From: an uncultured Prevotellaceae bacterium
Lineage (GTDB): Bacteria; Bacteroidota; Bacteroidia; Bacteroidales; Bacteroidaceae
Assembly: GCA_947174945.1 (NCBI GenBank)
Contig: CAMWKZ010000030.1
Location: forward strand, 1-35,198
DNA length: 35,198 bases
Reading direction: 5' to 3'
The notes beneath the pieces are model-generated. The model was not told the origin of the DNA. It was given only the letters and a program-made list of their open reading frames with translations, and did not search any database. Positions within the stretch are counted from its first letter, which is position 1. Each line of letters starts with the position of its first letter. Made by a program: the position numbers and the translations under genes. Shown one piece after another: positions 23,352 through 32,306 of the stretch.

Positions 23352-23732
23352 ATGAAGAAGTGGTTAATTTTTATCGGCGGTGTCGTGACTGGAATGGTCT
23401 TGACTTTTGTCTTTGCTCTTATTTTCTATTTAAGCCATTCTGACCTCAGTGGTAGAACAACTTGGTTTGAAAAGCCAGGCGATGTAATCGACATTGAAAC
23501 CTTTGAAGTATTTCAGGTACTTAGTGAGGATGCAGCATTGGTTTATGGTGAATCGTATGAATACTCAAGAACTATATACCTATTAACAAACGATGAAGGG
23601 AAGTATTACTACGATGACGAGGTAGTGAAAGTACCCGATGGCAAAGTAGTCAGACAAATAGGCCTATATCAATATCAGACGAAATCGGAGTTTAACAAGA
23701 CTGTACCTATTATCCAAATTATGAACAAATAA
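23352..23732 (+). CDS. Unknown single-pass membrane protein, 126 residues
   Basis: The N-terminus KKWLIFIGGVVTGMVLTFV continues to about residue 28 as one hydrophobic segment, probably an uncleaved anchor. The remainder is a small soluble domain with tyrosine-rich stretches (YGESYEYSRTIYLL, GKYYYDDEVVKVPDG). I do not recognise a family. Base composition is visibly richer in A/T than the flanking housekeeping genes, and codon use follows it. It lies 12 bp before the next unknown gene, so the two form a pair. Confidence 0.78.
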   Translation: MKKWLIFIGGVVTGMVLTFVFALIFYLSHSDLSGRTTWFEKPGDVIDIETFEVFQVLSEDAALVYGESYEYSRTIYLLTNDEGKYYYDDEVVKVPDGKVVRQIGLYQYQTKSEFNKTVPIIQIMNK

Positions 23733-23744
23733 AATCTTGAAGAT

Positions 23745-24449
23745 ATGAAACAGTTTATTATCACAATGCTTTTACTTGCGTCGGTAACGGCAAATGCACA
23801 AAAAGACGTAACAAAGTTTCTTGGCATTCCAGTAGATGGCACAAAAACGGAAATGAAGGAGAAACTCATAGACAAAGGATTCACTTATAATTCCCAATAC
23901 GAAAACTTTGAGGGTGAGTTTAATGGGCGAGCTGTTAGGGTCTATATTGTAACTAACAACAACAAGGTTTGGCGCATCATGGTTTGTGATGCCAACACTT
24001 GTAATGAAACTGAGATAAAAATCAGGTTTAACAACCTTTGTAAACAGTTTGCAAAAAATCAGAAATATATTCCTACCGATTCTGATGCAAATGACTTTAT
24101 TCTTTCTGACAAAGAAGATATTTCCTATGAAATGCTGGTGCATAAAAAGAGATATCAGGCATCATATTATCAGATTTCAGACTCTGGCCCAATAATAGAC
24201 ACATTAGCTGTTTATCAAGAAATAAATAACACATTATTAAAGAAATACACACAGGAACAGATAGATAATCCCTCTAAAGAACAATCAGAAGAAATGATAC
24301 GTTTGCTTGAAAAAGCGGAAGCTAATATCTTTTTTGAGGTATTAGGAAAGAAATTAGTTTGGTTTATGATAAGCGAGAACTATGGTAAATATAGTATCAC
24401 GATGTTTTATGACAACGAATACAACCATTCGAATGGTGAGGACTTATAG
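23745..24449 (+). CDS. Unknown secreted protein, 234 residues
   Basis: A signal peptide of about 19 residues ends in VTANAQ, with no lipobox. The mature protein begins KDVTKFLGIPVDGTKTEMKE and continues YNSQYENFEGEFNGRAVRVY; the LGIPVDGTK start resembles small secreted Bacteroidetes proteins that I know only as hypothetical. The middle part has CDANTCNETEIKIRF with two cysteines. It is paired with the preceding anchored protein, AT-rich like it, and followed after 34 bp by array C. Confidence 0.78.
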   Translation: MKQFIITMLLLASVTANAQKDVTKFLGIPVDGTKTEMKEKLIDKGFTYNSQYENFEGEFNGRAVRVYIVTNNNKVWRIMVCDANTCNETEIKIRFNNLCKQFAKNQKYIPTDSDANDFILSDKEDISYEMLVHKKRYQASYYQISDSGPIIDTLAVYQEINNTLLKKYTQEQIDNPSKEQSEEMIRLLEKAEANIFFEVLGKKLVWFMISENYGKYSITMFYDNEYNHSNGEDL

Positions 24450-24483
24450 TAAAGCTAAGTACCAATGCTAAAAAACAGGTTCG

Positions 24484-24725
24484 GGGCGGGCGCTCTGAAT
24501 GTTGAGGGCGGGCGCTCCAATGATTAAGGGCGGCCGCCCTTAATGATAAGCACGGGCGCTCTACGACCAGAGGGAGCCGTTCCGGCACCCACGCCTATCG
24601 GCTGTTTATCCCTCTCCGAGCGGCTGTTTATCCCTTCCCGAGGCACTCCGCACGATGTAAAGAGCTACTCCGCACGATGTGCGGATGCGTTTCGCACGAT
24701 GGGCGCAGGCTGTCTGCTGAAATCA
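24484..24725 (+). repeat. Array C: composite array of about eleven 22-bp units, three sequence families
   Basis: In 22-bp steps from 24484, units 1-4 carry GGGCGGGCGCTC or variants; unit 5 (24572) is a diverged intermediate. Units 6 and 7 (24594, 24616) share CGGCTGTTTATCCCT. Units 8-10 (24638, 24660, 24682) share ACTCCGCACGATG, or TTTCGCACGATG in the last, which matches the core of arrays A and B. Unit 11 is barely recognisable. Register is unbroken throughout. A perfect 22-bp palindrome (24523-24544, arm ATTAAGGGCGG) spans units 2 and 3. Confidence 0.88.
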
Positions 24726-24796
24726 AGCTCGTGTTAAATAATTATAACAGGCCTGTTTTTTCTCATCAATCGTGTAGGTGTATCGGTTTTTATCAC

Positions 24797-24804
24797 TATA
24801 TTTG
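24797..24804 (+). promoter_or_regulatory. -7 box of the choloylglycine hydrolase family gene
   Basis: TATATTTG, about 72 bp before ATG 24877. The stretch between array C and this box holds no gene that I can see. Confidence 0.55.
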
Positions 24805-24876
24805 CCACGCATTTTTACACAATACAAACAACATTAACAGTATTAACAAACCATCAAAAAACCAAGGAGGTACACT

Positions 24877-25953
24877 ATGAAATCATTATTTCTTGCGGCA
24901 GCCTTCGCCGTAGTAGCTACATTCCCCCAGAAGGCAGAAGCCTGCACAGGCATCACTCTCAGAACTACTAATGGCTGTACGGTCACGGCGCGCACTATTG
25001 AGTGGGCTGGCAACGACATTGGAAGCAAATACACCATCGTGCCACGGGGCTATCAGCAGCAATCGCTGACGCCTGACGGCAAGAAGAACGGCATGAAGTT
25101 CACTGCACGCTACGGCTATATCGGACTGGCCGTTGAGCAGGCTGACTATGTGGTTGAGGGTATCAATGAGGCTGGGCTGGCAGCTGGTTTGTTCTACTTC
25201 CCCGAATACGGCGAGTACGAGCCTTACATTGAGGCTGAGAGGGAGCGCACGGTAAGCGACTTCCAGCTTGTATCGTGGATACTGAGTAACTTCAAGACTA
25301 TTGACGAGATGCAGGAGGCTATCAAGAACATTCGCGTGGTGGCTACTGACGCTCGAGCCTCTACGGTTCACTGGCGCATCACGGATGAGACTGGCCGTCA
25401 GGTGGTGCTCGAGATTGTAAACCGCACCCCGAAGTTCTATGAGAACACCCTCGGAGTACTAACTAACTCGCCTACGTTCGACTGGCATCTGACCAACCTG
25501 AACAACTACACCAACCTGTCGGCAGGGCCTATCAAGACGCGCAAGGTGGGCGACATCACGCTGACGGCATTCGGTGGCGGTGGTGGTCTTCACGGCATCC
25601 CGGGCGACATGACTCCCCCGTCGCGCTTCATCCGTGCCGCTTTCTTTCAGGCAACGGCACCCAAGTTTGACAATACGCAGAAGACTGTTGAGCAGGCTTT
25701 CCACATCCTGAACAACTTCGACATACCCACGGGCATACAGTTCACCGAGGGAGAGCCCGTGCCCGACATACCCAGTGCAACCCAGTGGACGGTGGCCACA
25801 GACCTGACCAACCGCCGCATCTACTACCGCACCATGTACAACAGCTCCATCCGCTGCTTCGACCTGCGCACCATCGACTTTGGCAAGGTCAAGTTCAGCT
25901 GGGCTCCCCTTGATGCGGAGAAAGCACAGCCTATCGAGATGCTTAAACCATAA
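24877..25953 (+). CDS. Secreted choloylglycine hydrolase family (linear amide C-N hydrolase)
   Basis: N-terminal-nucleophile hydrolase of the bile salt hydrolase / penicillin V acylase family. The signal peptide ends in KAEA, so cleavage exposes Cys23 of CTGITL as the catalytic N-terminal cysteine. Other family landmarks are ARTIEW, VVEGINEAGLAAGLF, LTNSPTFDWHL and PGDMTPPSRFIRAAF with the conserved Arg. The 358 residues fit the exported Gram-negative branch. A strong Shine-Dalgarno AAGGAGG (24864-24870) lies 6 bp before ATG. The substrate (bile salts, penicillin V, acyl-homoserine lactones or others) cannot be told from sequence. It ends at a terminator shared with glgP. Confidence 0.9.
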   Translation: MKSLFLAAAFAVVATFPQKAEACTGITLRTTNGCTVTARTIEWAGNDIGSKYTIVPRGYQQQSLTPDGKKNGMKFTARYGYIGLAVEQADYVVEGINEAGLAAGLFYFPEYGEYEPYIEAERERTVSDFQLVSWILSNFKTIDEMQEAIKNIRVVATDARASTVHWRITDETGRQVVLEIVNRTPKFYENTLGVLTNSPTFDWHLTNLNNYTNLSAGPIKTRKVGDITLTAFGGGGGLHGIPGDMTPPSRFIRAAFFQATAPKFDNTQKTVEQAFHILNNFDIPTGIQFTEGEPVPDIPSATQWTVATDLTNRRIYYRTMYNSSIRCFDLRTIDFGKVKFSWAPLDAEKAQPIEMLKP

Positions 25954-25976
25954 ACCTTTAACCATTAATAATTAAA

Positions 25977-26015
25977 GAAAGGCTGGCAGTCACGCAATGG
26001 ACTGGCCAGCCTTTC
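25977..26015. terminator. Bidirectional terminator between the hydrolase gene and glgP
   Basis: GAAAGGCTGGC (25977-25987) pairs with GCCAGCCTTTC (26005-26015); the inner AGTC/GACT extends the stem. It lies between two convergent stop codons. Confidence 0.8.
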
Positions 26016-26040
26016 TTAGCATATTTAATATTTACTCTTC

Positions 26041-28611
26041 TTACATCTGGGGCAGCTCGAGCCACTTCACGTAGCAGAGGTCCTGACGGTGAGGCAGGTT
26101 GCTGTTCTTCGGGTACATACGCACGGCACTCTTGTAAGAGCCAGCCTGCTGAGGTGTCAGCGTGGCCTCGAAGGTGTAGTTGTTGCCCTCCTTGCCAACG
26201 AGCTTCAGAGGCTCTACAGAGTAGATGCGCTCCTCGCCGTCCTTGTTGACGAAGACGTTGACCTTCTCCAGACCGATAACATCGTCCAGTCCCTGCTCGT
26301 TGATGACGTACTTGAGGGTGTACTTCTTACCCGTCTCGCATCCCATTGCAGGCACGTCCCACTCAGACGACACAACGCAGATGGCATCCCAGCGCTCGAC
26401 AACGGCTTCCTTCCACTGGGCAATCTCCTTGGCCAGACGGTTGCCGTCCTTCGAAATCTCGCGGAAGCGCTTGGCCTGCTTCTCGTAGAACTTCGAGTAG
26501 TAGTCGTCAAGCTGACGCTTCATCGTGTAGTGCGGTGCAATCTGGGCAATAGAGTTCTTGATGACCTTTATCCAGCCCTTCGAGATACCCTTCTTGTCCT
26601 TGTTGTAGTAGAGAGGCACTATCTCGTTCTCCAGCAGTCCGTAGATAGTGGCTGCGTCCAGCTGGTCCTGATAGCCCTGATTCTGGTAAGTACGCTTCTC
26701 GGTGAGCGCCCATCCGGCACCCTCGCGATAGCCCTCCAACCACCAGCCGTCCTTGACGGAGAGGTTGACGACACCGTTCATCTCGGCCTTCTCGCCCGAT
26801 GTACCTGATGCCTCCAGCGGACGCGTCGGGGTGTTCATCCAGATGTCGACACCCGACACGAGGCGGCGAGCCAGCAGGAAGTCGTAGTCCTCAAGGAAGA
26901 TAACCTTGCCAAGGAACTCGGGGCGCTGCGAAATCTCGTAGATGCGCTTGATAAGTCCCTGTCCGGCACCGTCGGCAGGGTGAGCCTTACCAGCGAAGAG
27001 GAAGATGACAGGGTGCTCGGGGTTGTTGACAATCTTGGCCAGACGGTCAAGGTCGGTGAACAGCAGGTGGGCACGCTTGTAAGTAGCAAAGCGGCGGCAG
27101 AAGCCGATAACCAGTGCGTTGGGGTTCATGCGCTCCAGCAGGCTGACCACACGCGAGGGGTCGCCCTGATTCTTGAGCCATGTCTCGCGGAACTGCTCCT
27201 TGATATAGTCGAACAGCTTCTTCTTCAGCGCCATGCGGGTCTCCCAGATTTCCTCATCGGGACAGTTATAGATGCCCTCCCAGATGCTCTGGTTCGACTG
27301 GTCGCTCATGTGCTTCTCGTCGAAGTACTTAGCGTAGACGCGACGCCACTCAGTAGCGCACCATGTGGGGAAGTGGACACCGTTGGTAACGTAGCCCACG
27401 TGGTTCTCCTCGGGATAGTAGCCATTCCAAATAGGTGCAAACATCTTCTGCGATACCCATCCGTGCAGCTTCGACACGCCGTTGACCTCCTGACACGTGT
27501 TGCAGGCAAAGGTTGACATACAGAACTTCTCGGAGTGGTCCTCAGGATTGGTGCGACCCATGCCGATGAACTCGTCCCAAGAGATGCCGAGCTTCTGGGG
27601 ATAGCCGCCCATATACTTGCCAAAAAGACCCTCGTCGAAGTAGTCGTGGCCTGCGGGCACGGGGGTGTGAACGGTATAGAGACCGCTGGCGCGCACCAGC
27701 TCCAAAGCCTGATTGAAGGTCATACCCTCCTCAATATAGTCGCAAAGGCGTTGCAGGTTGCACAGTGCAGCGTGACCCTCGTTGCAGTGGTAGATGTCCT
27801 TCTTGATGCCCAGCTTCTTGAGCAGCAGCATACCACCGACACCCAGCAGAATCTCCTGCTTCAGGCGGTTCTCCCAGTCGCCACCGTAAAGTGAGTGGGT
27901 AATGGGCTTATCGAAGTCTGAGTTCATCTCGTTGTCAGTGTCAAGCAGATAGAGCTTCACACGACCAACGTTGACGCACCACACGTAAGCGTGAACCTGA
28001 TAGTTGGTATAGGGAACGTCAATCACCAGCGGATTGCCGTCCTTGTCGAGCTGACGCTCAATGGGCAGCGAGCCGAAGTTCTGCGACTCGTAGTTGGCAA
28101 TCTGCTGGCCGTCCATTGACAGGCTCTGGGTGAAGTAGCCAAAACGATACAAGAAACCGACGGCACACATATCGACATTAGAGTCGGAAGCCTCCTTTAC
28201 ATAGTCGCCGGCCAGCATACCCAGACCGCCAGAATATATCTTCAGAGCCGAGTGAATACCATACTCCATGCAGAAGTAGGCCACCGAGGGACGGTTAGAG
28301 TCGGGCTCTACGTCCATATACTTGCGGAACAAGTCGTAGACACCGTTGATGCGCTTCATGAGCGCCTTATCCTTCACAATCTCTTCCTTACGGGCAAAGC
28401 TCAGACGCTCAAGGAGCATCACCGGATTGTGCTTCACCTCATGATAAAGCTCAGGGTCGAGGTCACGGAACAGGTCGCGTGCCTCGTAGTTCCATACCCA
28501 CCACATGTTGTGGGCAATCTCGTCCAAACACTTCAACTGCTCGGGAAGGCTCGACTTAACGTTCAGTTCCTTCCACTGAGGAGCATTTGCATAATCAGCT
28601 TTAATTTTCAT
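26041..28611 (-). CDS. glgP: Alpha-glucan (glycogen) phosphorylase, GT35
   Basis: Releases glucose-1-phosphate from alpha-1,4-glucans using pyridoxal phosphate. The protein has 856 residues with the N-terminal addition ([21 protein letters not shown]) typical of the non-classical bacterial GlgP subfamily. Other landmarks are [27 protein letters not shown], and the PLP-lysine loop [14 protein letters not shown] with Lys608. The last 100 residues form an extra beta-rich domain ([14 protein letters not shown] and following). It lies 20 bp after glycogen synthase in the same transcript, so storage and release of glycogen are encoded together. Confidence 0.94.
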   Translation of the reverse strand: MKIKADYANAPQWKELNVKSSLPEQLKCLDEIAHNMWWVWNYEARDLFRDLDPELYHEVKHNPVMLLERLSFARKEEIVKDKALMKRINGVYDLFRKYMDVEPDSNRPSVAYFCMEYGIHSALKIYSGGLGMLAGDYVKEASDSNVDMCAVGFLYRFGYFTQSLSMDGQQIANYESQNFGSLPIERQLDKDGNPLVIDVPYTNYQVHAYVWCVNVGRVKLYLLDTDNEMNSDFDKPITHSLYGGDWENRLKQEILLGVGGMLLLKKLGIKKDIYHCNEGHAALCNLQRLCDYIEEGMTFNQALELVRASGLYTVHTPVPAGHDYFDEGLFGKYMGGYPQKLGISWDEFIGMGRTNPEDHSEKFCMSTFACNTCQEVNGVSKLHGWVSQKMFAPIWNGYYPEENHVGYVTNGVHFPTWCATEWRRVYAKYFDEKHMSDQSNQSIWEGIYNCPDEEIWETRMALKKKLFDYIKEQFRETWLKNQGDPSRVVSLLERMNPNALVIGFCRRFATYKRAHLLFTDLDRLAKIVNNPEHPVIFLFAGKAHPADGAGQGLIKRIYEISQRPEFLGKVIFLEDYDFLLARRLVSGVDIWMNTPTRPLEASGTSGEKAEMNGVVNLSVKDGWWLEGYREGAGWALTEKRTYQNQGYQDQLDAATIYGLLENEIVPLYYNKDKKGISKGWIKVIKNSIAQIAPHYTMKRQLDDYYSKFYEKQAKRFREISKDGNRLAKEIAQWKEAVVERWDAICVVSSEWDVPAMGCETGKKYTLKYVINEQGLDDVIGLEKVNVFVNKDGEERIYSVEPLKLVGKEGNNYTFEATLTPQQAGSYKSAVRMYPKNSNLPHRQDLCYVKWLELPQM

Positions 28612-28631
28612 AATTGTATCCTAAAAATAAA

Positions 28632-30305
28632 CTATTGTTTCTTGTTCATTCTCTCTTCCGCACGCTGTAAGGCTATGTCGTAAGCCTCGTAATAGTACTG
28701 GATAAACTCACTCCACAGTGCTTTCTTCGACAGTGCGTCGGCAGCCTTGCGACACTGGTCGGCTTCCTTCTGCGACATATTCGAGAAACGAGCCACCGTA
28801 TCCTTGATGGCATCAGCCACCTCTGAATAGTTGTAGTCGGTGCGGTGAATCACCTTCACACCGTCCTCCAGTTCGCCATAGCGGCCACCCAGTTCCTTAT
28901 TAGCCCAAAGGCCAAAGCCTGCCAAGTCGGTCGTGATGCAAGGCACACGGAAGGCTACAGCCTCCAGCGGTGTATAGCCCCACGGCTCATAGTATGACGG
29001 ATAGATGCACAAGTCGTTGCCCAGCACTACATCATAGTAGGTCAGGTTGACGATACCATCCTTACCATCGAGATAGCACGGCAGGAAGATAACCTTCACA
29101 TGGTCATCGCAGTGGTTGTGCATATCGTAGTATTTCATCATGTTCAGCACGCTGTCGTGGCTCATGTTGTGCAACCAGTGTGTTATCTGCGGCACGTCTA
29201 ATGGCGTGTCGTATTGCTTCTTCTCGGCAAGTCGCTCCTGCAAGTCCTTGCGGGGCTCCCCTACCCAACCGGGCACCTCGATGAAAGCTACGACCTTTCT
29301 CTTCAAGTCACGGTCGCGCAGCAGTCGGTTCATAGCCTCTACAAAGACATCAATACCCTTGTTGCGAAATTCATAGCGGCCTGACGTTGATACTATCAGC
29401 GTGTCGTCGTCCAGTTGTTCGCCTAACAATGCGTTGGCCACCTCTAACAGGCGGCGACGGGCAGCCTTGCGCTTACGCGTAAAGACAGCAGCCTTCGGCA
29501 CGAAGCTATTATCGAAACCATTGGGCAACACAACATCAACGGGCTTGTCTAACAGCTCACGGCATTCATTGGCCGTAATGTCACTTACCGTTGTGAAACA
29601 ATCAACGTGCAGTGCTGTCTGCTTCTCAATCGAATGTTTCGACTGCATATTCAGTTCGCCAGCCATCTGGTCTCCGTTATAGGCAAACAGGTAATCATAA
29701 AGCGGCTTTTGGTTGCCTGCTATCGAGCGGCCAATGCTCGTGGCATGGGTCGTAAACACGGTACCCACCTGTGGCAGGTGGGCATTGATATAAAGTGCGC
29801 CCAAACCGCACATCCACTCGTTGGCATGATACACCACACGCTGCTTCGCATTGAGATAGTGATTGTAGAAGCTCTCTACCACCAACGCGGCGGCATACGA
29901 GAACATTGAAGCCTCGTCATAGTCACCATAGGCGTGGAGCGAGTCAACACCATAGTTTTCCCAAAGCCATCCGTAGATTTCGTTCTTCTGTTCAAAGAAT
30001 GGATGAAAGTCAACCAGTACGGCAATCGGTTCACCGGGCACCGTCCATCGGCCTACCCGCAGCTGCAACCCTTGCTCCTTAGCCTCCCATTGCCACTGGG
30101 CAAAGAGCGACTTATCCTCCTTAAAATAGGGACTTTCACTTTCCTTCCAAAAGTCAGGACCTATAAAGATAATTCGGTCCTTCATTGCCTCCTGAAGCGT
30201 CTTTGCACGGGTTGAAAGGACAGTGTATATACCACCTACTTTGTTACAAACCTCCCAACTCGATTCAAAGATATAATCAGGACTTAACTTATTCTTTCCC
30301 ATCAT
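28632..30305 (-). CDS. Glycogen synthase, GT3 (eukaryote-like)
   Basis: Elongates glycogen, probably from UDP-glucose as in the GT3 family, rather than the ADP-glucose enzyme GlgA. With ATG 30305 the length is 557 residues. The N-terminal FESSWEVCNKVGGIYTVLS with Lys22 is the nucleotide-sugar binding motif of GT3; HANEWMCGLGALYI, FTTVSDITANEC and SYYEPWGYTPLEA with Glu440 and Glu448 follow. The frame upstream to 30329 uses a TTG in the promoter box; the neighbouring ATG 30302 is also possible. It is first in the transcript, followed by glgP. Confidence 0.94.
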   Translation of the reverse strand: MMGKNKLSPDYIFESSWEVCNKVGGIYTVLSTRAKTLQEAMKDRIIFIGPDFWKESESPYFKEDKSLFAQWQWEAKEQGLQLRVGRWTVPGEPIAVLVDFHPFFEQKNEIYGWLWENYGVDSLHAYGDYDEASMFSYAAALVVESFYNHYLNAKQRVVYHANEWMCGLGALYINAHLPQVGTVFTTHATSIGRSIAGNQKPLYDYLFAYNGDQMAGELNMQSKHSIEKQTALHVDCFTTVSDITANECRELLDKPVDVVLPNGFDNSFVPKAAVFTRKRKAARRRLLEVANALLGEQLDDDTLIVSTSGRYEFRNKGIDVFVEAMNRLLRDRDLKRKVVAFIEVPGWVGEPRKDLQERLAEKKQYDTPLDVPQITHWLHNMSHDSVLNMMKYYDMHNHCDDHVKVIFLPCYLDGKDGIVNLTYYDVVLGNDLCIYPSYYEPWGYTPLEAVAFRVPCITTDLAGFGLWANKELGGRYGELEDGVKVIHRTDYNYSEVADAIKDTVARFSNMSQKEADQCRKAADALSKKALWSEFIQYYYEAYDIALQRAEERMNKKQ

Positions 30306-30326
30306 TGTATAGACGTATAACGGCTG

Positions 30327-30334
30327 CAAAGATA
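30327..30334 (-). promoter_or_regulatory. -7 box of the glycogen synthase/glgP transcript
   Basis: CAAAGATA (minus-strand TATCTTTG), 21 bp before ATG 30305. Confidence 0.65.
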
Positions 30335-30410
30335 CTTAAAAAAAATAAAAACCTACAACCTTTTTCTATATATTTTCTACGCATTCGAGTATTTATTGAT
30401 TTAGATTTAC

Positions 30411-30418
30411 TACCTTTG
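30411..30418 (+). promoter_or_regulatory. -7 box of the small secreted protein gene
   Basis: TACCTTTG, 15 bp before ATG 30434, which gives a very short leader. Confidence 0.6.
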
Positions 30419-30433
30419 TTGCCAAAATCTAAT

Positions 30434-30871
30434 ATGCAAATGACAAAGAAAATCATACTCTATGTAGTACTAATGCTGGCTACGACAGGCACTAAAGCTC
30501 AACAGAACGAGGCACAGCCCTTTCGCGCGTACCTTTATAATAATGAGTACAACGTCTACCTGCGCATTAACCTATACGACCAAGACATTACCATTCCCGG
30601 ACAGGAACTATATGGCCAGTTGCCAGGATTCTTGGGCAAACTACACAATTCCTTCTGCTGGGTCATTACCAGCTGTCGGGTAAAGGATGACACGGAAGCC
30701 GAGCTACAACTCATCAACGACTTTGGTAGCGAAGACCTGACAGCTACCCTCACCATCACTAATGATTCCACCTACGTGCTACGCCAAATTAACGGCAGCT
30801 CGCTCAAGGTACCTAACAAGGGAAAATGGCAGAAATTGCCAAAAGCACTGGAACTTAAAAAAAAGAAGTAA
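30434..30871 (+). CDS. Small secreted protein of unknown function, 145 residues
   Basis: The start is MQMTKKIILYVVLMLATTG, a signal peptide ending near TKAQQ. The mature 120 or so residues are rich in beta-forming residues (RAYLYNNEYNVYLRINLYDQD, TLTITNDSTYVLRQING) and end in a lysine run. I do not recognise a domain. ATG 30440 is an alternative start. The frame continues upstream to 30185 but that part overlaps the glycogen synthase gene and promoters. Its stop codon lies in the stem of a terminator shared with the convergent gene. Confidence 0.78.
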   Translation: MQMTKKIILYVVLMLATTGTKAQQNEAQPFRAYLYNNEYNVYLRINLYDQDITIPGQELYGQLPGFLGKLHNSFCWVITSCRVKDDTEAELQLINDFGSEDLTATLTITNDSTYVLRQINGSSLKVPNKGKWQKLPKALELKKKK

Positions 30872-30888
30872 GGGGAATCCCCTTACTT
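30866..30888. terminator. Bidirectional terminator containing both convergent stop codons
   Basis: AAGTAAGGGG (30866-30875) pairs with CCCCTTACTT (30879-30888), loop AAT. The plus-strand stop TAA (30869-30871) and the minus-strand stop (30883-30885) are in opposite arms. An A-run on the left and TTTT on the right provide T-tracts for both directions. Confidence 0.8.
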
Positions 30889-32301
30889 TTGCATATCATA
30901 GACCACCTGCATCAGGCGCTTTCCTAACTCGTCAGCTTGCTCCATTGTTGGTGCTTCGCTGTAGACGCGGATAATAGGCTCCGTGTTCGACTTGCGCAGG
31001 TGTACCCAGCAGTCAGGGAAGTCTATCTTCACACCATCAATATCGTTTACCTGAGCGTTGGCATCTTGAGCAAATATTTCCTTCACCTTCACCAGAATGG
31101 CATCTACATCAGTGTCGGAAGTCAGGTCAATGCGGTTCTTGGCTATCTGATAGTCAGGGAACATTTGGCGCAACTCGCTCACCTTGCAGCCTTTCTTAGC
31201 TAACGATGTGAGGAACAAAGCAATACCCACCAGTGCATCGCGGCCATAATGGCTTTCAGGATAGATGACTCCGCCATTGCCCTCGCCACCTATCACGGCA
31301 TTTACCTCTTTCATCTTCGTCGTTACGTTCACCTCGCCAACGGCAGCGGCTGTATAGTGACCACCATGTTTCTCGGTAACGTCACGCAACGCACGCGTAG
31401 AGCTAAGGTTCGAAACAGTAGTCAATTCCCTATTGCCACCATCTCTCTGTTTCTCATCTTCTAACACGTAGTCAGCTATACTAACCAGCGTGTACTCTTC
31501 ACCGAACATGCGGCCATCCTCGCAGATGAAAGCCAGTCGGTCTACATCTGGGTCAACCACGATACCCAAGTCATAGTGTCCCGACTTTAGTTCACCCATA
31601 ATGCCCTGTAGGTTCTTCTCCAACGGTTCTGGGTTATGGGCAAAGTCACCGTTAGCCTCACCATTAAGGAACTTATAACCTACCCCCAGACGCTCAAGCA
31701 GACGAGGAAGAATGATGCCGCCCACACTATTGATGCTGTCTACGCAAACGGTAAAGCGAGCCTTACGGATAGCCTCTGTATCAACCAGCCTCAGTGCCAG
31801 TACACTATCAATATGGCGTTCATTGAAGGTATTATCCTCCATGTACTTGCCCAGATGGTCAATATCGGCGTACTCAAAGTCCTCGCGCTCAGCAATGTCA
31901 AGCACTTCAGCACCATCGGCAGCCGTCAAAAATTCGCCCTCGCAGTTAAGTAGTTTCAGTGCATTCCACTGACGCGGATTGTGCGAAGCAGTAATAATGA
32001 TACCGCCATCAGCTCCACTCATACGCACGGCCAACTCAGTAGTGGGCGTAGTAGCCAGTCCGATGTTGACAACATCATAACCCATGCCCATCAGAGTGCC
32101 ACAAACTACATTCTTGACCATCTCGCCTGAGATACGTGCGTCACGACCAACAACAATCTTATTAGAATTGCCCTTACCGCTACGGCGGATAAAAGTAGCA
32201 TAAGCCGTCGTAAACTTAACTATATCTAACGGGTTTAGCGTATCGCCGGTAGAGCCACCTATAGTGCCACGAATACCAGAAATCGATTTAATAAGTGTCA
32301 T
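30883..32301 (-). CDS. Phosphohexomutase, phosphoglucosamine/phosphomannomutase family
   Basis: Alpha-D-phosphohexomutase of 472 residues. The start MTLIKSISGIRGTIG carries the RG motif of domain 1; the phosphoserine loop is TASHNP with Ser106; the metal loop is DPDVDRLA; the sugar loop is GEGNGGVIYPESHYGRD; the phosphate loop is RKSNTEPIIRVYSEA. It is usually annotated GlmM (glucosamine-6-P to glucosamine-1-P, for UDP-GlcNAc). Bacterial GlmM commonly has RPSGTEP and an SGH-type sugar loop, so specificity remains open (glucosamine, mannose or glucose). Last gene of a four-gene minus-strand transcript, 5 bp after DUF4827. Confidence 0.88.
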   Translation of the reverse strand: MTLIKSISGIRGTIGGSTGDTLNPLDIVKFTTAYATFIRRSGKGNSNKIVVGRDARISGEMVKNVVCGTLMGMGYDVVNIGLATTPTTELAVRMSGADGGIIITASHNPRQWNALKLLNCEGEFLTAADGAEVLDIAEREDFEYADIDHLGKYMEDNTFNERHIDSVLALRLVDTEAIRKARFTVCVDSINSVGGIILPRLLERLGVGYKFLNGEANGDFAHNPEPLEKNLQGIMGELKSGHYDLGIVVDPDVDRLAFICEDGRMFGEEYTLVSIADYVLEDEKQRDGGNRELTTVSNLSSTRALRDVTEKHGGHYTAAAVGEVNVTTKMKEVNAVIGGEGNGGVIYPESHYGRDALVGIALFLTSLAKKGCKVSELRQMFPDYQIAKNRIDLTSDTDVDAILVKVKEIFAQDANAQVNDIDGVKIDFPDCWVHLRKSNTEPIIRVYSEAPTMEQADELGKRLMQVVYDMQK

Positions 32302-32306
32302 AATGA

